Shown piece by piece: positions 9,002-21,866 of a DNA stretch of 64,000 bases. Each line of letters opens with the position of its first letter. Position 1 is the stretch's first letter. Location: contig UCIT01000029.1 of NCBI GenBank assembly GCA_900472625.1, positions 1 through 64,000 of the forward strand, written 5' to 3'. Both the position numbers and the translations under genes were made by a program. The notes beneath the pieces were generated by a model. The model saw nothing but the letters and a program-made list of their open reading frames with translations, had not been told where the DNA came from and ran no database searches. The stretch comes from Hyphomicrobiales bacterium. GTDB lineage: Bacteria; Pseudomonadota; Alphaproteobacteria; Rhizobiales; Rhizobiaceae.

Positions 9002-10209
9002 ATGTCATTTTGGAAGCAGTTCGCCGTCTGTCTTGGCGTCATCGCCGCCGGCTTTGCCGGATGGGTTTTCTTTGTGCCCGGTGCAGCCGATACGCTGCGC
9101 AATGCCGGTGTTCCCGAAAGCATCGTCGGCAAGGCTGTCGATCCGGATAAGGTGGCGACAGCAACACCCGCTGCCAATGAGCAGGGCGGCAATCGTCGTC
9201 AGGGTGGCGGCAATGGTGCTGGGGGCGGTGGGCGCAATGGTCCGGTGCTTGTGGTCACGCAGGCCGTGGTAGCGGGGATCGTCAACGACCGGCTTGGTGC
9301 GATCGGAACAGGCGATGCAATTCGCTCCGTCGTGGTGACGCCGCAGGCGAGCGGCATCGTGCGCGAAATCCTCGTCAAGTCGGGCGAAACGGTCAAGCAG
9401 GGGCAGGTGCTGGCGCGGCTCGACAGCGAGGAGCAGGTGATCGCCAAGGGACAGGCCGAAGTCGCGCTCAAGTCGGCGGTCGAGAAGACCAGCCTCTATC
9501 ATAATATCAAGTCCAGCGTGTCGCGCATGGACGTCTTCGATTCCGAAATCGCCGAGCAGGGCGCGCGGCTGCAGCTGCAGGCCGCCGAGCTCAATCTCGA
9601 TCGCCGCAACATCCTGGCGCCGATCGACGGCATCGTCGGAATCATGCCGATCAACATCGGCGACAATGTTTCGACGACGACGCCGATCGTGACGCTCGAC
9701 GACCGCTCGGAAATTCTCGTCGACTACTGGGTGCCGGAGCGGTTCGCCAATACGGTGAAGCTCGGCCAGGCGGTCGAGGCGACGTCGGTGGCGCGGCCGG
9801 GCCAGGTGTTTTCGGGCGCGGTCGAGGCGATCGACAATCGCATCGATGCGGCGAGCCGGACGCTGCGCATGCGGGCGCGGATCAACAATGCAGCCGACGA
9901 GCTGCGGGCCGGGATGTCGTTCAGCGTCGGCATGCGGTTCGACGGCGACCAGTATCCGGCGGTCGATCCGCAGTCGGTCCAGTGGGATTCGCAGGGCTCG
10001 TTCGTCTGGCGGGTGGCCGACAAGGCATCCCACAAGGTGCGGGTCAGCATCGTGCAGCGCAATCCTGACTACGTGCTGGTCAAGGGCAATCTCGAGAATG
10101 GCGACCTGATCGTTACTCAGGGGCTGCAACGCGTTCGCGAAGGCGGTGCCGTGCGGCAGGCAGGCGAGGGTGCCCAGGCGGCCGCGACCGCCAAGGAGCC
10201 GGTAACCTG

Positions 10210-10210
<1 letters not shown>
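9002..10210 (+). CDS. RND efflux periplasmic adaptor subunit
   Basis: Membrane-fusion protein of 402 residues that links an RND pump to an outer-membrane channel. It has an N-terminal membrane anchor (residues about 5-25), a Gly/Asn-rich linker around residues 60-80, then the lipoyl/barrel-sandwich half-motifs (GIVREILVKSGETVKQGQVLARLD and the return strand ILAPIDGIVGIMPINIGDNV) flanking a short hairpin, then a beta-barrel. Start ATG is preceded by GGAGACGTGA. The stop codon overlaps the next start as TGATG, which implies translational coupling to the pump. Substrate cannot be told. Confidence 0.92.
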
Positions 10211-13365
<3,155 letters not shown>

Positions 13366-13620
13366 TCGCGAGAGCTTTGCTCGTGGATGATCCGCGAAAC
13401 CGCAGATGGTTTCCGTTCGGTTGCATTTTATGATGAATCGATTCCAACCTTTAGCTGTTTCTTAAGCATAGTCCGCAATCATTGCAGCAGATACCGACAG
13501 GTCCCTTCCAGCGTTTTGGAGGACCGAATGGCGCCCGTGCAAGGCGCCCCCGAGCATGAAGGTTCGCGGCACCGGTTCATTTGTATCAGTTGCGTAAGTT
13601 GTGTTCGGAGTTTCGTATCC

Positions 13621-14616
13621 GTGAGTATTTATCGGCGCACTTCGGTGGATGCCGCGCTTTATGTATTGCGCGACATCGGCACCAATCTGAACAAGACCCA
13701 AAGGCAGGTCTCCTCCGGCCTGAGAGTCGAGCAGGCCTCCGACAATGGAGCGTACTGGGCGATCAGCGCGACGCTGAAAAGCGACCAGAAGGCGCAGTCC
13801 GCCATCCGCGATTCGCTGGGTCTGGCGGCCGCCACCATGGGCACCGCTTCCACCGCGGTCGAGGAATCAATCGATCTCGTCAGCCAGATCAAATCCAAGC
13901 TGGTGGCCGCCACGGAGACCGGCGTCGACAAGGACAAGATCAACCTCGACATCACCTACCTCAAGCAGCAGCTGCGCTCTGTCTCCGGGGCGGCGAGCTT
14001 CAACAACGACAACTGGGTGGCGATCGGCGATGGCGACGATCCCGCCATGCCGCGGCAGATCCCGGCTTCCTTCACGCGATTGCCGGACGGGAGCGTCGAA
14101 GTCGGCACGTTGAGCTACGAGGTCGATATCGCGCCGGTCGGGGCGACGAGTTCCAAGGACGCGCGCTATCTGATCGACGACCGCAGCACGGGATCGGGCG
14201 AGTACGGTGCGCTGACCTCGGCATACTTCGCCACGGAAGCGGGCGCCTCGCAGAACTATGTGATGCTGGCGACGACGGGCAATTCGAGCGGGCAGGTGGA
14301 GATCGGCGTATCTCAGAGCACCACGACCGATGAGATCAAGGAGATGATCTCGGTGGTCGACAAGATGCTCGGTCAGATGACAACGATCGGCTCGTCCTTC
14401 GGAGCGCTGGAAAAGCGCATCAATCTGCAGAGCGACTTTGCGCAGGCGCTCAGCGATTCGTTCGCGCGCGGCATGAGCAAACTGATCGATGCCGACATGG
14501 AGGAGCAATCGAGCCGGTTGACGGCGCTACAGACGCAGCAGCAGTTGGGGCTGCAGTCGCTCAACATCGCCAACGCCACCTACGATACGGTGCGGCAGTT
14601 GTTCCAGAATATCTGA
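13621..14616 (+). CDS. flagellin-like protein, orphan
   Basis: About 331 residues. The N-terminal flagellin domain is clear (RDIGTNLNKTQRQVSSGLRV, then ASDNGAYWAISATLKSD) and so is the C-terminal one (DADMEEQSSRLTALQTQQQL, then SLNIANATYDTVRQLFQNI). The central variable region is short. I chose GTG at 13621 with CGGAG upstream because the 78 residues before it, though open to 13387, are Cys-rich and unlike any flagellin. The very N-terminus (VSIYRRTSVDAALYVLRDIG) diverges from the usual MTSILTN start. No flagellar gene is near; it could be a minor or specialised filament subunit, or no longer assembled. Confidence 0.85.
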   Translation: MSIYRRTSVDAALYVLRDIGTNLNKTQRQVSSGLRVEQASDNGAYWAISATLKSDQKAQSAIRDSLGLAAATMGTASTAVEESIDLVSQIKSKLVAATETGVDKDKINLDITYLKQQLRSVSGAASFNNDNWVAIGDGDDPAMPRQIPASFTRLPDGSVEVGTLSYEVDIAPVGATSSKDARYLIDDRSTGSGEYGALTSAYFATEAGASQNYVMLATTGNSSGQVEIGVSQSTTTDEIKEMISVVDKMLGQMTTIGSSFGALEKRINLQSDFAQALSDSFARGMSKLIDADMEEQSSRLTALQTQQQLGLQSLNIANATYDTVRQLFQNI

Positions 14617-14796
14617 CCGGGCGATTCTGCCATCGATCCGGTCGAAATGGCCACCTCGGCCGGCGATATTTCGACCTGATACGGCGGATGGCTGTGCAAT
14701 TCAGCGAAATTCCGGTATCGGATTGATCCGCTTCATCTTGTTGCCGCATTCGTTAATATTGCTCGCAGCACCATCGAATTGGAGATACGCCTGTCC

Positions 14797-15462
14797 ATGA
14801 TCAAGAAATTCATCCTTCTGGCCGTTGCCGCGACCTACCTTAGCGCCTGTACGACCACCGACCCGTATACGGGCCAGCAGAAGATGTCGAACACCTCGGG
14901 CGGCGCTCTGCTGGGTGCCGGCGTTGGTGCTCTGGCCGGCCTTGCGGTCGGCGGATCGCCGGTCGGACGGCGCAATGCGGCGCTGATCGGCGCCGGTGTC
15001 GGCGCGCTCGCCGGCGGTGCGATCGGCAACTACATGGACCAGCAGGAATCGGAACTGCGCGCACAGTTGCAGGGCACCGGTATCTCCGTCACCCGCAACG
15101 GCGACAACATCATCCTCAACATGCCGTCGAACATCACCTTCGACGTCGACCAGGATGCTGTGAAGCCGGGCTTCTATCCGACGCTGAACTCCGTCGCCAT
15201 CGTGCTGCGCAAGTTCAACCGCACGCTGATCGACGTCAACGGCCACACCGATTCGACCGGCAGCCTGCAGCACAACCAGGATCTGTCGGAGCGTCGCGCC
15301 CAGTCCGTTGCCGGTTACCTCGGCGGCCAGGGTGTCGACCAGCGCCGCATGTCGGCCGTCGGCTTCGGCCCGTCGCAGCCGGTGGCGTCCAACGCCTCGG
15401 AAGCCGGTCGTTCGCAAAACCGCCGCGTCGAGATTCAGATCGCGCCGATCACGCAGAGCTGA
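14797..15462 (+). CDS. OmpA-family lipoprotein with glycine zipper
   Basis: Outer-membrane lipoprotein of about 221 residues. The signal peptide MIKKFILLAVAATYLSAC has an LSAC lipobox (Cys18). Residues about 40-80 form two Gly-zipper helices (GALLGAGVGALAGLAVGG and ALIGAGVGALAGGAIG). The C-terminal half is a peptidoglycan-binding OmpA domain with GHTDSTGSLQHNQDLSERRA and SQNRRVEI. YiaD-like proteins share this layout. ATG at 14797 is chosen over a TTG at 14779. A strong terminator follows at 15509. Confidence 0.93.
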   Translation: MIKKFILLAVAATYLSACTTTDPYTGQQKMSNTSGGALLGAGVGALAGLAVGGSPVGRRNAALIGAGVGALAGGAIGNYMDQQESELRAQLQGTGISVTRNGDNIILNMPSNITFDVDQDAVKPGFYPTLNSVAIVLRKFNRTLIDVNGHTDSTGSLQHNQDLSERRAQSVAGYLGGQGVDQRRMSAVGFGPSQPVASNASEAGRSQNRRVEIQIAPITQS

Positions 15463-15508
15463 TCCTTCGGCTCATCCGAGCGTGATCTCATCAGTTTTGA
15501 GATTTGAG

Positions 15509-15533
15509 CGGCCGGGTCATGCCCGGCCGTTTT
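15509..15533 (+). terminator. rho-independent terminator after OmpA-like gene
   Basis: Perfect stem CGGCCGGG (15509-15516) and CCCGGCCG (15522-15529), loop TCATG, then TTTT. It ends the lipoprotein transcript just ahead of the convergent DUF2000 gene. Confidence 0.85.
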
Positions 15534-15550
15534 GCGGTTGAGGGTGTCCA

Positions 15551-15958
15551 TCAGGGATGCATGTGGGCGCCCTTGGTGATCTTGTCGACGATCTTCTTGT
15601 CGGCGCGCAGGGCGATGCCGACGACCTTTGCGTCGTCGGGGGCGTATGCGGCGAAGACCGCACGGTTGGCCGCATCGTGGCCCGTCGCAAACATCTCCTC
15701 GATGAACAGCGAGGTCGTGACGCCGCGTTCCAGCGTGCGGCGGTGGATCGTCGCCATGGTGTCTTCCGGTGCGGCGAGCACGATCATCGGCTGTATCGAC
15801 AGCGGGTTGTAGAGATGGCCTGACCGGTCCTTGTAGGGCTCGCCTAATATCTCCGGGTTCTGGCCTGTTATGCCGCTCATCAGGAAGGCGGTGACGTTCA
15901 GCTTCTGCCAGGTCTCAAGATTGTTTCGCAGGACGATCGCAATTTTGGTATCAAACAT
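15551..15958 (-). CDS. DUF2000 family protein
   Basis: About 135 residues (MFDTKIAIVLRNNLETWQKLNVTAFLMSG...), matching the DUF2000 family, a small soluble fold related to peptidyl-tRNA hydrolase-like proteins with no proven function. It is divergent from an AraC-type regulator gene with only 27 bases between the two starts. An in-frame ATG at 15973 would add five residues. The pairing suggests the regulator controls this gene. Confidence 0.8.
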   Translation of the reverse strand: MFDTKIAIVLRNNLETWQKLNVTAFLMSGITGQNPEILGEPYKDRSGHLYNPLSIQPMIVLAAPEDTMATIHRRTLERGVTTSLFIEEMFATGHDAANRAVFAAYAPDDAKVVGIALRADKKIVDKITKGAHMHP

Positions 15959-15985
15959 TCCATCTCTCTTCATGCGGGTTTCGCG

Positions 15986-16924
15986 TTGGATCAGGATCTA
16001 AGCCACCACGCCCTCGAGGGTCTTGAACGTTTGTGCACGGGGGCAGGCGCGGACGAGGACGCGATCGCGCCTGGGCACTTGATCGCGCCCGGGATTATCA
16101 CCGCGCCGGCCTTTCCCGGCATCGAGCGGATCGAGGCGCAGTTCTCAGGCAACGCGTTCGAGCCGCACCGGCACGACACCTATGCGCTCGGCGTGACGAT
16201 CAAGGGCGTGCAGACGTTTTCCTATCGCGGCGAGCGGCGCTTCAGCATGCCCGGGCAGGTGATCGTGCTGCATCCGGACGAGGAGCATGACGGCGGGGCA
16301 GGGACCGACGACGGGCTGCAATACCGGATGCTCTATCTGGAGCCGTCACTGCTGCTCGATTGTCTCGAGGCGGCCGGGATCGGCTTGCCGTTCGTGGACC
16401 AGCCGGTGATCAGCGATCCCCTCCTGGCCGAAACGCTGCTTGCGGCGCTCTCGGAGATGGATCGCGCGCTCGACGAGCTCTTCGTCGACGACTTCGTGTC
16501 GCGGGTGGCAGGCGGTCTGGCCAGACATGCGCGCACGCCGCAGCGGCCGCTCGGCAGCATCGCCTGGAAACGGGCGCGGCTGGCGCGGGATTATCTCGAG
16601 GCGCATGCGACGCGGTCCGTGACCTCCGGCGAACTGGAGGCGGTGACCGGGCTCGACCGGTTCGCGCTGGCGCGGCACTTTAGGGCGGCTTTCGCGACCA
16701 GCCCGCATCGCTATCTGCTGATGCGGCGGCTGCAGCAGGCCCGCGCGATGATCGGCGCGGGCGAGGGGCTGTCCGGCGTGGCGGCGGCGACGGGATTTGC
16801 CGACCAGAGCCATCTGACGCGACATTTCAAGAAGGCTTACGGGGTTACGCCGGGGCAATGGGCTGCCCTGAGGACGGATGGTCTCAGGCGGGCTTTTCCG
16901 CAAGGCCCGAGTGGCGGGCGATGA
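15986..16924 (+). CDS. AraC family transcriptional regulator
   Basis: About 312 residues. The N-terminal cupin-like sensor carries FEPHRHDTYALGVTIKGVQTFSYRG, and the C-terminal 100 residues form the double helix-turn-helix (LEAVTGLDRFALARHFRAAF and GVAAATGFADQSHLTRHFKKAYGVTPGQW). The longest frame starts at a TTG at 15986; no better start is obvious, so the N-terminus is uncertain. It is divergent from the DUF2000 gene and its last 41 bases overlap the convergent permease gene. Confidence 0.88.
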   Translation: MDQDLSHHALEGLERLCTGAGADEDAIAPGHLIAPGIITAPAFPGIERIEAQFSGNAFEPHRHDTYALGVTIKGVQTFSYRGERRFSMPGQVIVLHPDEEHDGGAGTDDGLQYRMLYLEPSLLLDCLEAAGIGLPFVDQPVISDPLLAETLLAALSEMDRALDELFVDDFVSRVAGGLARHARTPQRPLGSIAWKRARLARDYLEAHATRSVTSGELEAVTGLDRFALARHFRAAFATSPHRYLLMRRLQQARAMIGAGEGLSGVAAATGFADQSHLTRHFKKAYGVTPGQWAALRTDGLRRAFPQGPSGGR

Positions 16925-18041
16925 AGCGTGCAAGCATCGGGCCGGTGAACAGGATGATCAGGAAACGACCGGTCTGCATGGCCATGACGAAGGGGACGTC
17001 CACATCGCTGGATGCCGCGATGATGGCGACGGAATCGGCGCCGCCGGGGCTTGTCGCGAGATAGGCGGTCAGCGGATCGACACCGGCAAAGACATGCAGC
17101 GCGTAGGCCATGCAGCCGCATAGCGACATCAGGAGCAGGATCGAGCCGGCAACGCGCGGAAGGGCTCGGGCGGCATGGGCGATGATGCTGCGAGTGAAGC
17201 GCAGACCGATGCTCCAGCCGATCAGCGCGTAGCTGATGGCCAGCAGCCACATCGGCAACTCGATCTTCAGCAGGCCGAAGCCCTGCAGCAGCGATCCAAG
17301 CACCAGCGGCACGATGATGGTACCGCCGGGAATCCTGAAGCGGACGGCGGAATAGGCCGAGAGACAGGTGAGCGCGACGGTGATAGCGAAGGCCGGCCAG
17401 TCTACGGGCGGGAACATGATGATCGGCGGCGGCTCGCCACCATCCGCCGCAACCCAGAGCCGCGAGACGACGGAGGCGGCAACGGCGACGAAGACGACGC
17501 GCAGATACTGCATGAAGGCGACGAGCCGGGCATCGGCGCCATAGGCCTCCGACATGATGACCATGGCGGATGCCGCGCCGGGGGAGGAGCCCCAGACGGC
17601 GGTCGTGCCCGGCAGCACCTGCCAGCGGGTCAGCAGCCAGCCGAGCAGACCGGCAGCGACGACGACCGAAAAGATCATGGCGAGGAACAACGGCGCATCG
17701 GTTGCCATCGTCCGCAGGATATCGACGGTGATCGACCGCGCCATCATGAAGCCGACGAGCGACTGGCCGAACAGCAGTGGCCAGCGCGGTACGCGCAACG
17801 AACCCTGACCGATGGAGACGGCAAGCACGATGGCAGCGACCATCGGGCCGATCAACAGCGAGGCCGGGAGGCCGAGCATTTCCAGTCCGGCGACAAGGGC
17901 GGCCGACAGGCCAAGCAGCAGCGCCCAGCGGGGCAGGCTGGCATTTCGAAGTTTACGATCGGCGGCTTTCAACGGCGTGATCCCGTGCAGATCTTGCCAA
18001 TGCTGGAACCGCGGTCGATGCGACGTTGAGGGGAGCGGCAA
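16884..18041 (-). CDS. AbrB-type (PF05145) membrane permease
   Basis: About 385 residues with ten or more membrane segments arranged as two repeats. The family motifs PASLLIGPMVAAI, PGTTAVWGSSPGAASAMVIMSEAYGAD and the second-repeat counterpart TAYLATSPGGADSVAIIAASSDVDVPFVMAMQ are visible. The family was once misnamed ammonia monooxygenase; members are thought to be small-molecule permeases. Substrate is unknown. Its 3' end overlaps the AraC gene tail to tail. Confidence 0.85.
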   Translation of the reverse strand: MPLPSTSHRPRFQHWQDLHGITPLKAADRKLRNASLPRWALLLGLSAALVAGLEMLGLPASLLIGPMVAAIVLAVSIGQGSLRVPRWPLLFGQSLVGFMMARSITVDILRTMATDAPLFLAMIFSVVVAAGLLGWLLTRWQVLPGTTAVWGSSPGAASAMVIMSEAYGADARLVAFMQYLRVVFVAVAASVVSRLWVAADGGEPPPIIMFPPVDWPAFAITVALTCLSAYSAVRFRIPGGTIIVPLVLGSLLQGFGLLKIELPMWLLAISYALIGWSIGLRFTRSIIAHAARALPRVAGSILLLMSLCGCMAYALHVFAGVDPLTAYLATSPGGADSVAIIAASSDVDVPFVMAMQTGRFLIILFTGPMLARFIARHSGLAEKPA

Positions 18042-18137
18042 AGGCTGAGCAGAGAAACCGGCGGGGAAGCCGGATGGCTATGCGAGGGTATAGGCGCGGT
18101 GGATTGTCATGGTCAATGCCGAAATCCGATCCGACAC

Positions 18138-19040
18138 CTACAGCCGGACATGCCCCGCGAGGAAGTCGAGCATCACGCGCACACGGGTCGGCAGCGGGCC
18201 GCCCTGGCCGATGTAGACCGCATGGAAATCCTCGGTGTCGCCGGGATTGTCGTTTTCGAGCAAGGAGATCAGGCGACCGGCCTCGATGTCGGCGCGGACG
18301 GTGAAGTGCACCAGCCGGGCCAATCCCGCCGCCGCCAGCGCCATGTGACGCATCGCTTCGCCGTCGCCGACCTGAACGCCCGGGGTGACCGGCAGGGTGA
18401 CGGTCTCGGCGCCTTGGCGGACGGGCCAGCCTTCGATGCTTCTGCTGTAGGCAAAGCCGATGCGGCGATGGTGGCGCAGCTCGGCTGCCGATTTCGGCTC
18501 TCCGTGACGTTCGAGATAGGCGGGCGAGGCGACGATGATCATACGCGCCGTGCCGAGCTTGCGGGCGATCAGGCTCGAGCTTTTCAGCGGGCCGGTACGA
18601 ATGGCCACATCGGCGCGGTCATCGAGGAGATCGACCACGCGGTCGGTATGGGAGATGTCGAGCGTGATATCAGGATATCGCGAGAGGAAGGCAGGCACCA
18701 GCGGCGCCAGGATGTGGTTGCCGAAGGAAGCGCTGGTGTTGATGCGGATCGGGCCGGCGACGCTTTCGCCTGACGCGGCGTTGCGTTCGGCCTCGGCTAT
18801 ATCGGCGAGGATCGCGACGCTGCGTTCGTAAAAGACGCAGCCTTCCGGCGTCAGCTGCAGCTTGCGGGTCGAGCGGTTGACGAGGCGGGTGCCCAGGCGC
18901 GTTTCCAGCCGGGTGACCAGCTTGCTGACGGCCGACGGCGTCATGCGGCAGGCATGGGCGGCCGCGGTGAAGCCGCCGAGCTCAACGGCGCGCACGAAGA
19001 CTTCCATTTCGCCCGATCGGTTGATGTCCTGCCTGCTCAT
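18138..19040 (-). CDS. LysR family transcriptional regulator
   Basis: About 300 residues. The N-terminal winged helix-turn-helix is clear (EVFVRAVELGGFTAAAHACR, then MTPSAVSKLVTRLETRLGTRLV), followed by a substrate-binding-like effector domain from about residue 90 (GPIRINTSASFGNHILAPLV). It is divergent from the aldo/keto reductase gene with 92 bases between, and a palindrome AATTCATGAATT at 19050-19061 lies next to its start, so it probably controls itself and the reductase. Effector unknown. Confidence 0.92.
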   Translation of the reverse strand: MSRQDINRSGEMEVFVRAVELGGFTAAAHACRMTPSAVSKLVTRLETRLGTRLVNRSTRKLQLTPEGCVFYERSVAILADIAEAERNAASGESVAGPIRINTSASFGNHILAPLVPAFLSRYPDITLDISHTDRVVDLLDDRADVAIRTGPLKSSSLIARKLGTARMIIVASPAYLERHGEPKSAAELRHHRRIGFAYSRSIEGWPVRQGAETVTLPVTPGVQVGDGEAMRHMALAAAGLARLVHFTVRADIEAGRLISLLENDNPGDTEDFHAVYIGQGGPLPTRVRVMLDFLAGHVRL

Positions 19041-19049
19041 GATGACTTC

Positions 19050-19061
19050 AATTCATGAATT
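19050..19061. promoter_or_regulatory. palindrome in LysR / aldo-keto intergenic space
   Basis: AATTCATGAATT is a perfect 12-base palindrome ten bases upstream of the LysR start and about 70 bases ahead of the reductase gene. It could be the LysR binding site, though it lacks a full T-N11-A box that I can be sure of. Confidence 0.35.
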
Positions 19062-19132
19062 CTATTCCCTGGCGCAATCTATTTCACCGTGAGATCCATG
19101 TCTATCTGTGTTGGACGAACAGGAGACAGATG

Positions 19133-20167
<1,035 letters not shown>

Positions 20168-20276
20168 GCCCGCCCGTGCCAGGGCGGTTGCGGCAATTCT
20201 TTCACTGGACAGCCGCCATCTCTTGTCTCATACCAACGTGCCTCCGGGCGACGACGACGGTAAGGAGATCAAAGAG

Positions 20277-21689
20277 ATGGCGCTGAAAGACGCGAAGGCG
20301 GGTACACGAAACGAGGCGGGCATCGCCGCGGTCCTCGGCATGCTGAAGCAGAGTTTCGGCGAGCGCTTCCAGACCGGCCAGTCGTTTCGCGAGCAGCATG
20401 CTCACACGACGACCTATATTCCCTCGCAGCTGCCAGACGGCGTGCTGTTCGCGGAGAATGCCGACGACGTCAAGGCGGCGGTGAAGGTCTGCGCCGAGCA
20501 CAAGGTGCCGGTGATCGGCTTCGGCACGGGTTCCTCGCTGGAGGGCCAGGTCAATGCGCCGAGCGGCGGCATTTCGATCGATTTCAGCCGCATGAACCGG
20601 GTGCTTGAAGTGAACATGGAAGACCTCGACTGCACGGTCGAGCCGGGCGTAACGCGCGAGGACCTCAACACCTATCTGCGCGACACCGGCCTGTTCTTCC
20701 CGATCGACCCGGGCGCCAATGCCTCGATCGGCGGCATGGCATCGACGCGGGCGTCGGGCACCAATGCGGTGCGGTACGGCACGATGAAGGACAATGTTCT
20801 CGCGGTGACGGCCGTCACTGCCAACGGCGAGGAAATCCGCACGGCGCGGCGAGCCCGCAAGTCGTCGGCCGGATACGACCTGACGCGGCTGTTCGTCGGC
20901 GCGGAGGGAACGCTCGGCATCCTGACATCCGTCACATTGCGCCTTCAGGGTATTCCGCAGAAGATCGGCGGCGGCGTCTGTGCGTTCCCGACAGTGCGCG
21001 CCGCATGCGATGCTGTGATCATGACGATCCAGATGGGCGTGCCGGTGGCGCGTATCGAACTGCTCGATGCGCTGCAGATCCGCGCCTGCAATGCCTATTC
21101 GAAACTGAACTACGAGGAAAAGCCGACGCTGTTCGTCGAATTCCACGGCACGGACGAAACCGTCGCGCTGCAATCGGCGCAGTTCGGCGAGATTGCTGCG
21201 GAATGCGGTGGCGGGGCGTTCGCCTGGACCGTCAATGCCGAGGAGCGCAACAAGCTCTGGAAGGCCCGCCATGACGCCTACTGGGCATCGCGGGCGCTGG
21301 CGCCGGAGATGGCGGCGCTGTCGACCGACGTCTGTGTGCCGATCTCGCGGCTGGCCGACTGTATCGGCGAGACGCAAGCCGATATCGAGGAACATGGGCT
21401 ACTGGCGATGATCGTCGGGCATGCCGGCGACGGCAATTTCCACGTGCTTCTGCTATTCGACGACAAGACCGAAGAGGGTATCGCGGTTGCCGAAAACTTC
21501 GTCGGCCGGTTGAACAAGCGGGCGCTTGATATGGACGGCACCTGCACCGGCGAGCACGGCATCGGCCAGGGCAAGATGGCGTTCCTGCAGGAAGAGCTTG
21601 GCGGTGCTGTCGACCTGATGCGGCAGGTGAAACAGGCGCTCGACCCGGATAACATCTTCAATCCGGGGAAGATTTTCCATTCCGCCTGA
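20277..21689 (+). CDS. FAD-binding oxidase, D-lactate dehydrogenase type
   Basis: About 470 residues. The N-terminal FAD-binding PCMH domain has PVIGFGTGSSLEGQVNAPSG and FPIDPGANASIGGMAST; the C-terminal FAD-oxidase domain has GHAGDGNFHVLLLFDD and TCTGEHGIGQGKM, where the histidines bind metal or substrate. This is the D-lactate dehydrogenase (cytochrome) / glycolate oxidase GlcD group, feeding electrons from a 2-hydroxy acid to the respiratory chain. The ATG at 20277 follows TAAGGAGATC and fits the family; the longer frame from 20115 runs back into the aldo/keto reductase gene. Confidence 0.9.
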   Translation: MALKDAKAGTRNEAGIAAVLGMLKQSFGERFQTGQSFREQHAHTTTYIPSQLPDGVLFAENADDVKAAVKVCAEHKVPVIGFGTGSSLEGQVNAPSGGISIDFSRMNRVLEVNMEDLDCTVEPGVTREDLNTYLRDTGLFFPIDPGANASIGGMASTRASGTNAVRYGTMKDNVLAVTAVTANGEEIRTARRARKSSAGYDLTRLFVGAEGTLGILTSVTLRLQGIPQKIGGGVCAFPTVRAACDAVIMTIQMGVPVARIELLDALQIRACNAYSKLNYEEKPTLFVEFHGTDETVALQSAQFGEIAAECGGGAFAWTVNAEERNKLWKARHDAYWASRALAPEMAALSTDVCVPISRLADCIGETQADIEEHGLLAMIVGHAGDGNFHVLLLFDDKTEEGIAVAENFVGRLNKRALDMDGTCTGEHGIGQGKMAFLQEELGGAVDLMRQVKQALDPDNIFNPGKIFHSA

Positions 21690-21866
21690 AAATCAACACT
21701 CTGTTGCTCTTGGTTTGCTTGCGGTAGAGACAAACAGGGGCGCCTCGAATCGAGGCGCGCCCGAAAAGCCCGGCCGTAACAAGGAATTGCGCAGTTGTTG
21801 CCTGAAAGCCGCTTCACACTCTTCGGGTTGATGATCTAGTGTCCGCTGTAGAAGCCCGAATGGAGA

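Noticed and set aside
13387..13620. 78-residue N-terminal extension of the flagellin
   Set aside because: The sequence is Cys-rich and unlike flagellin; GTG 13621 is a better start.
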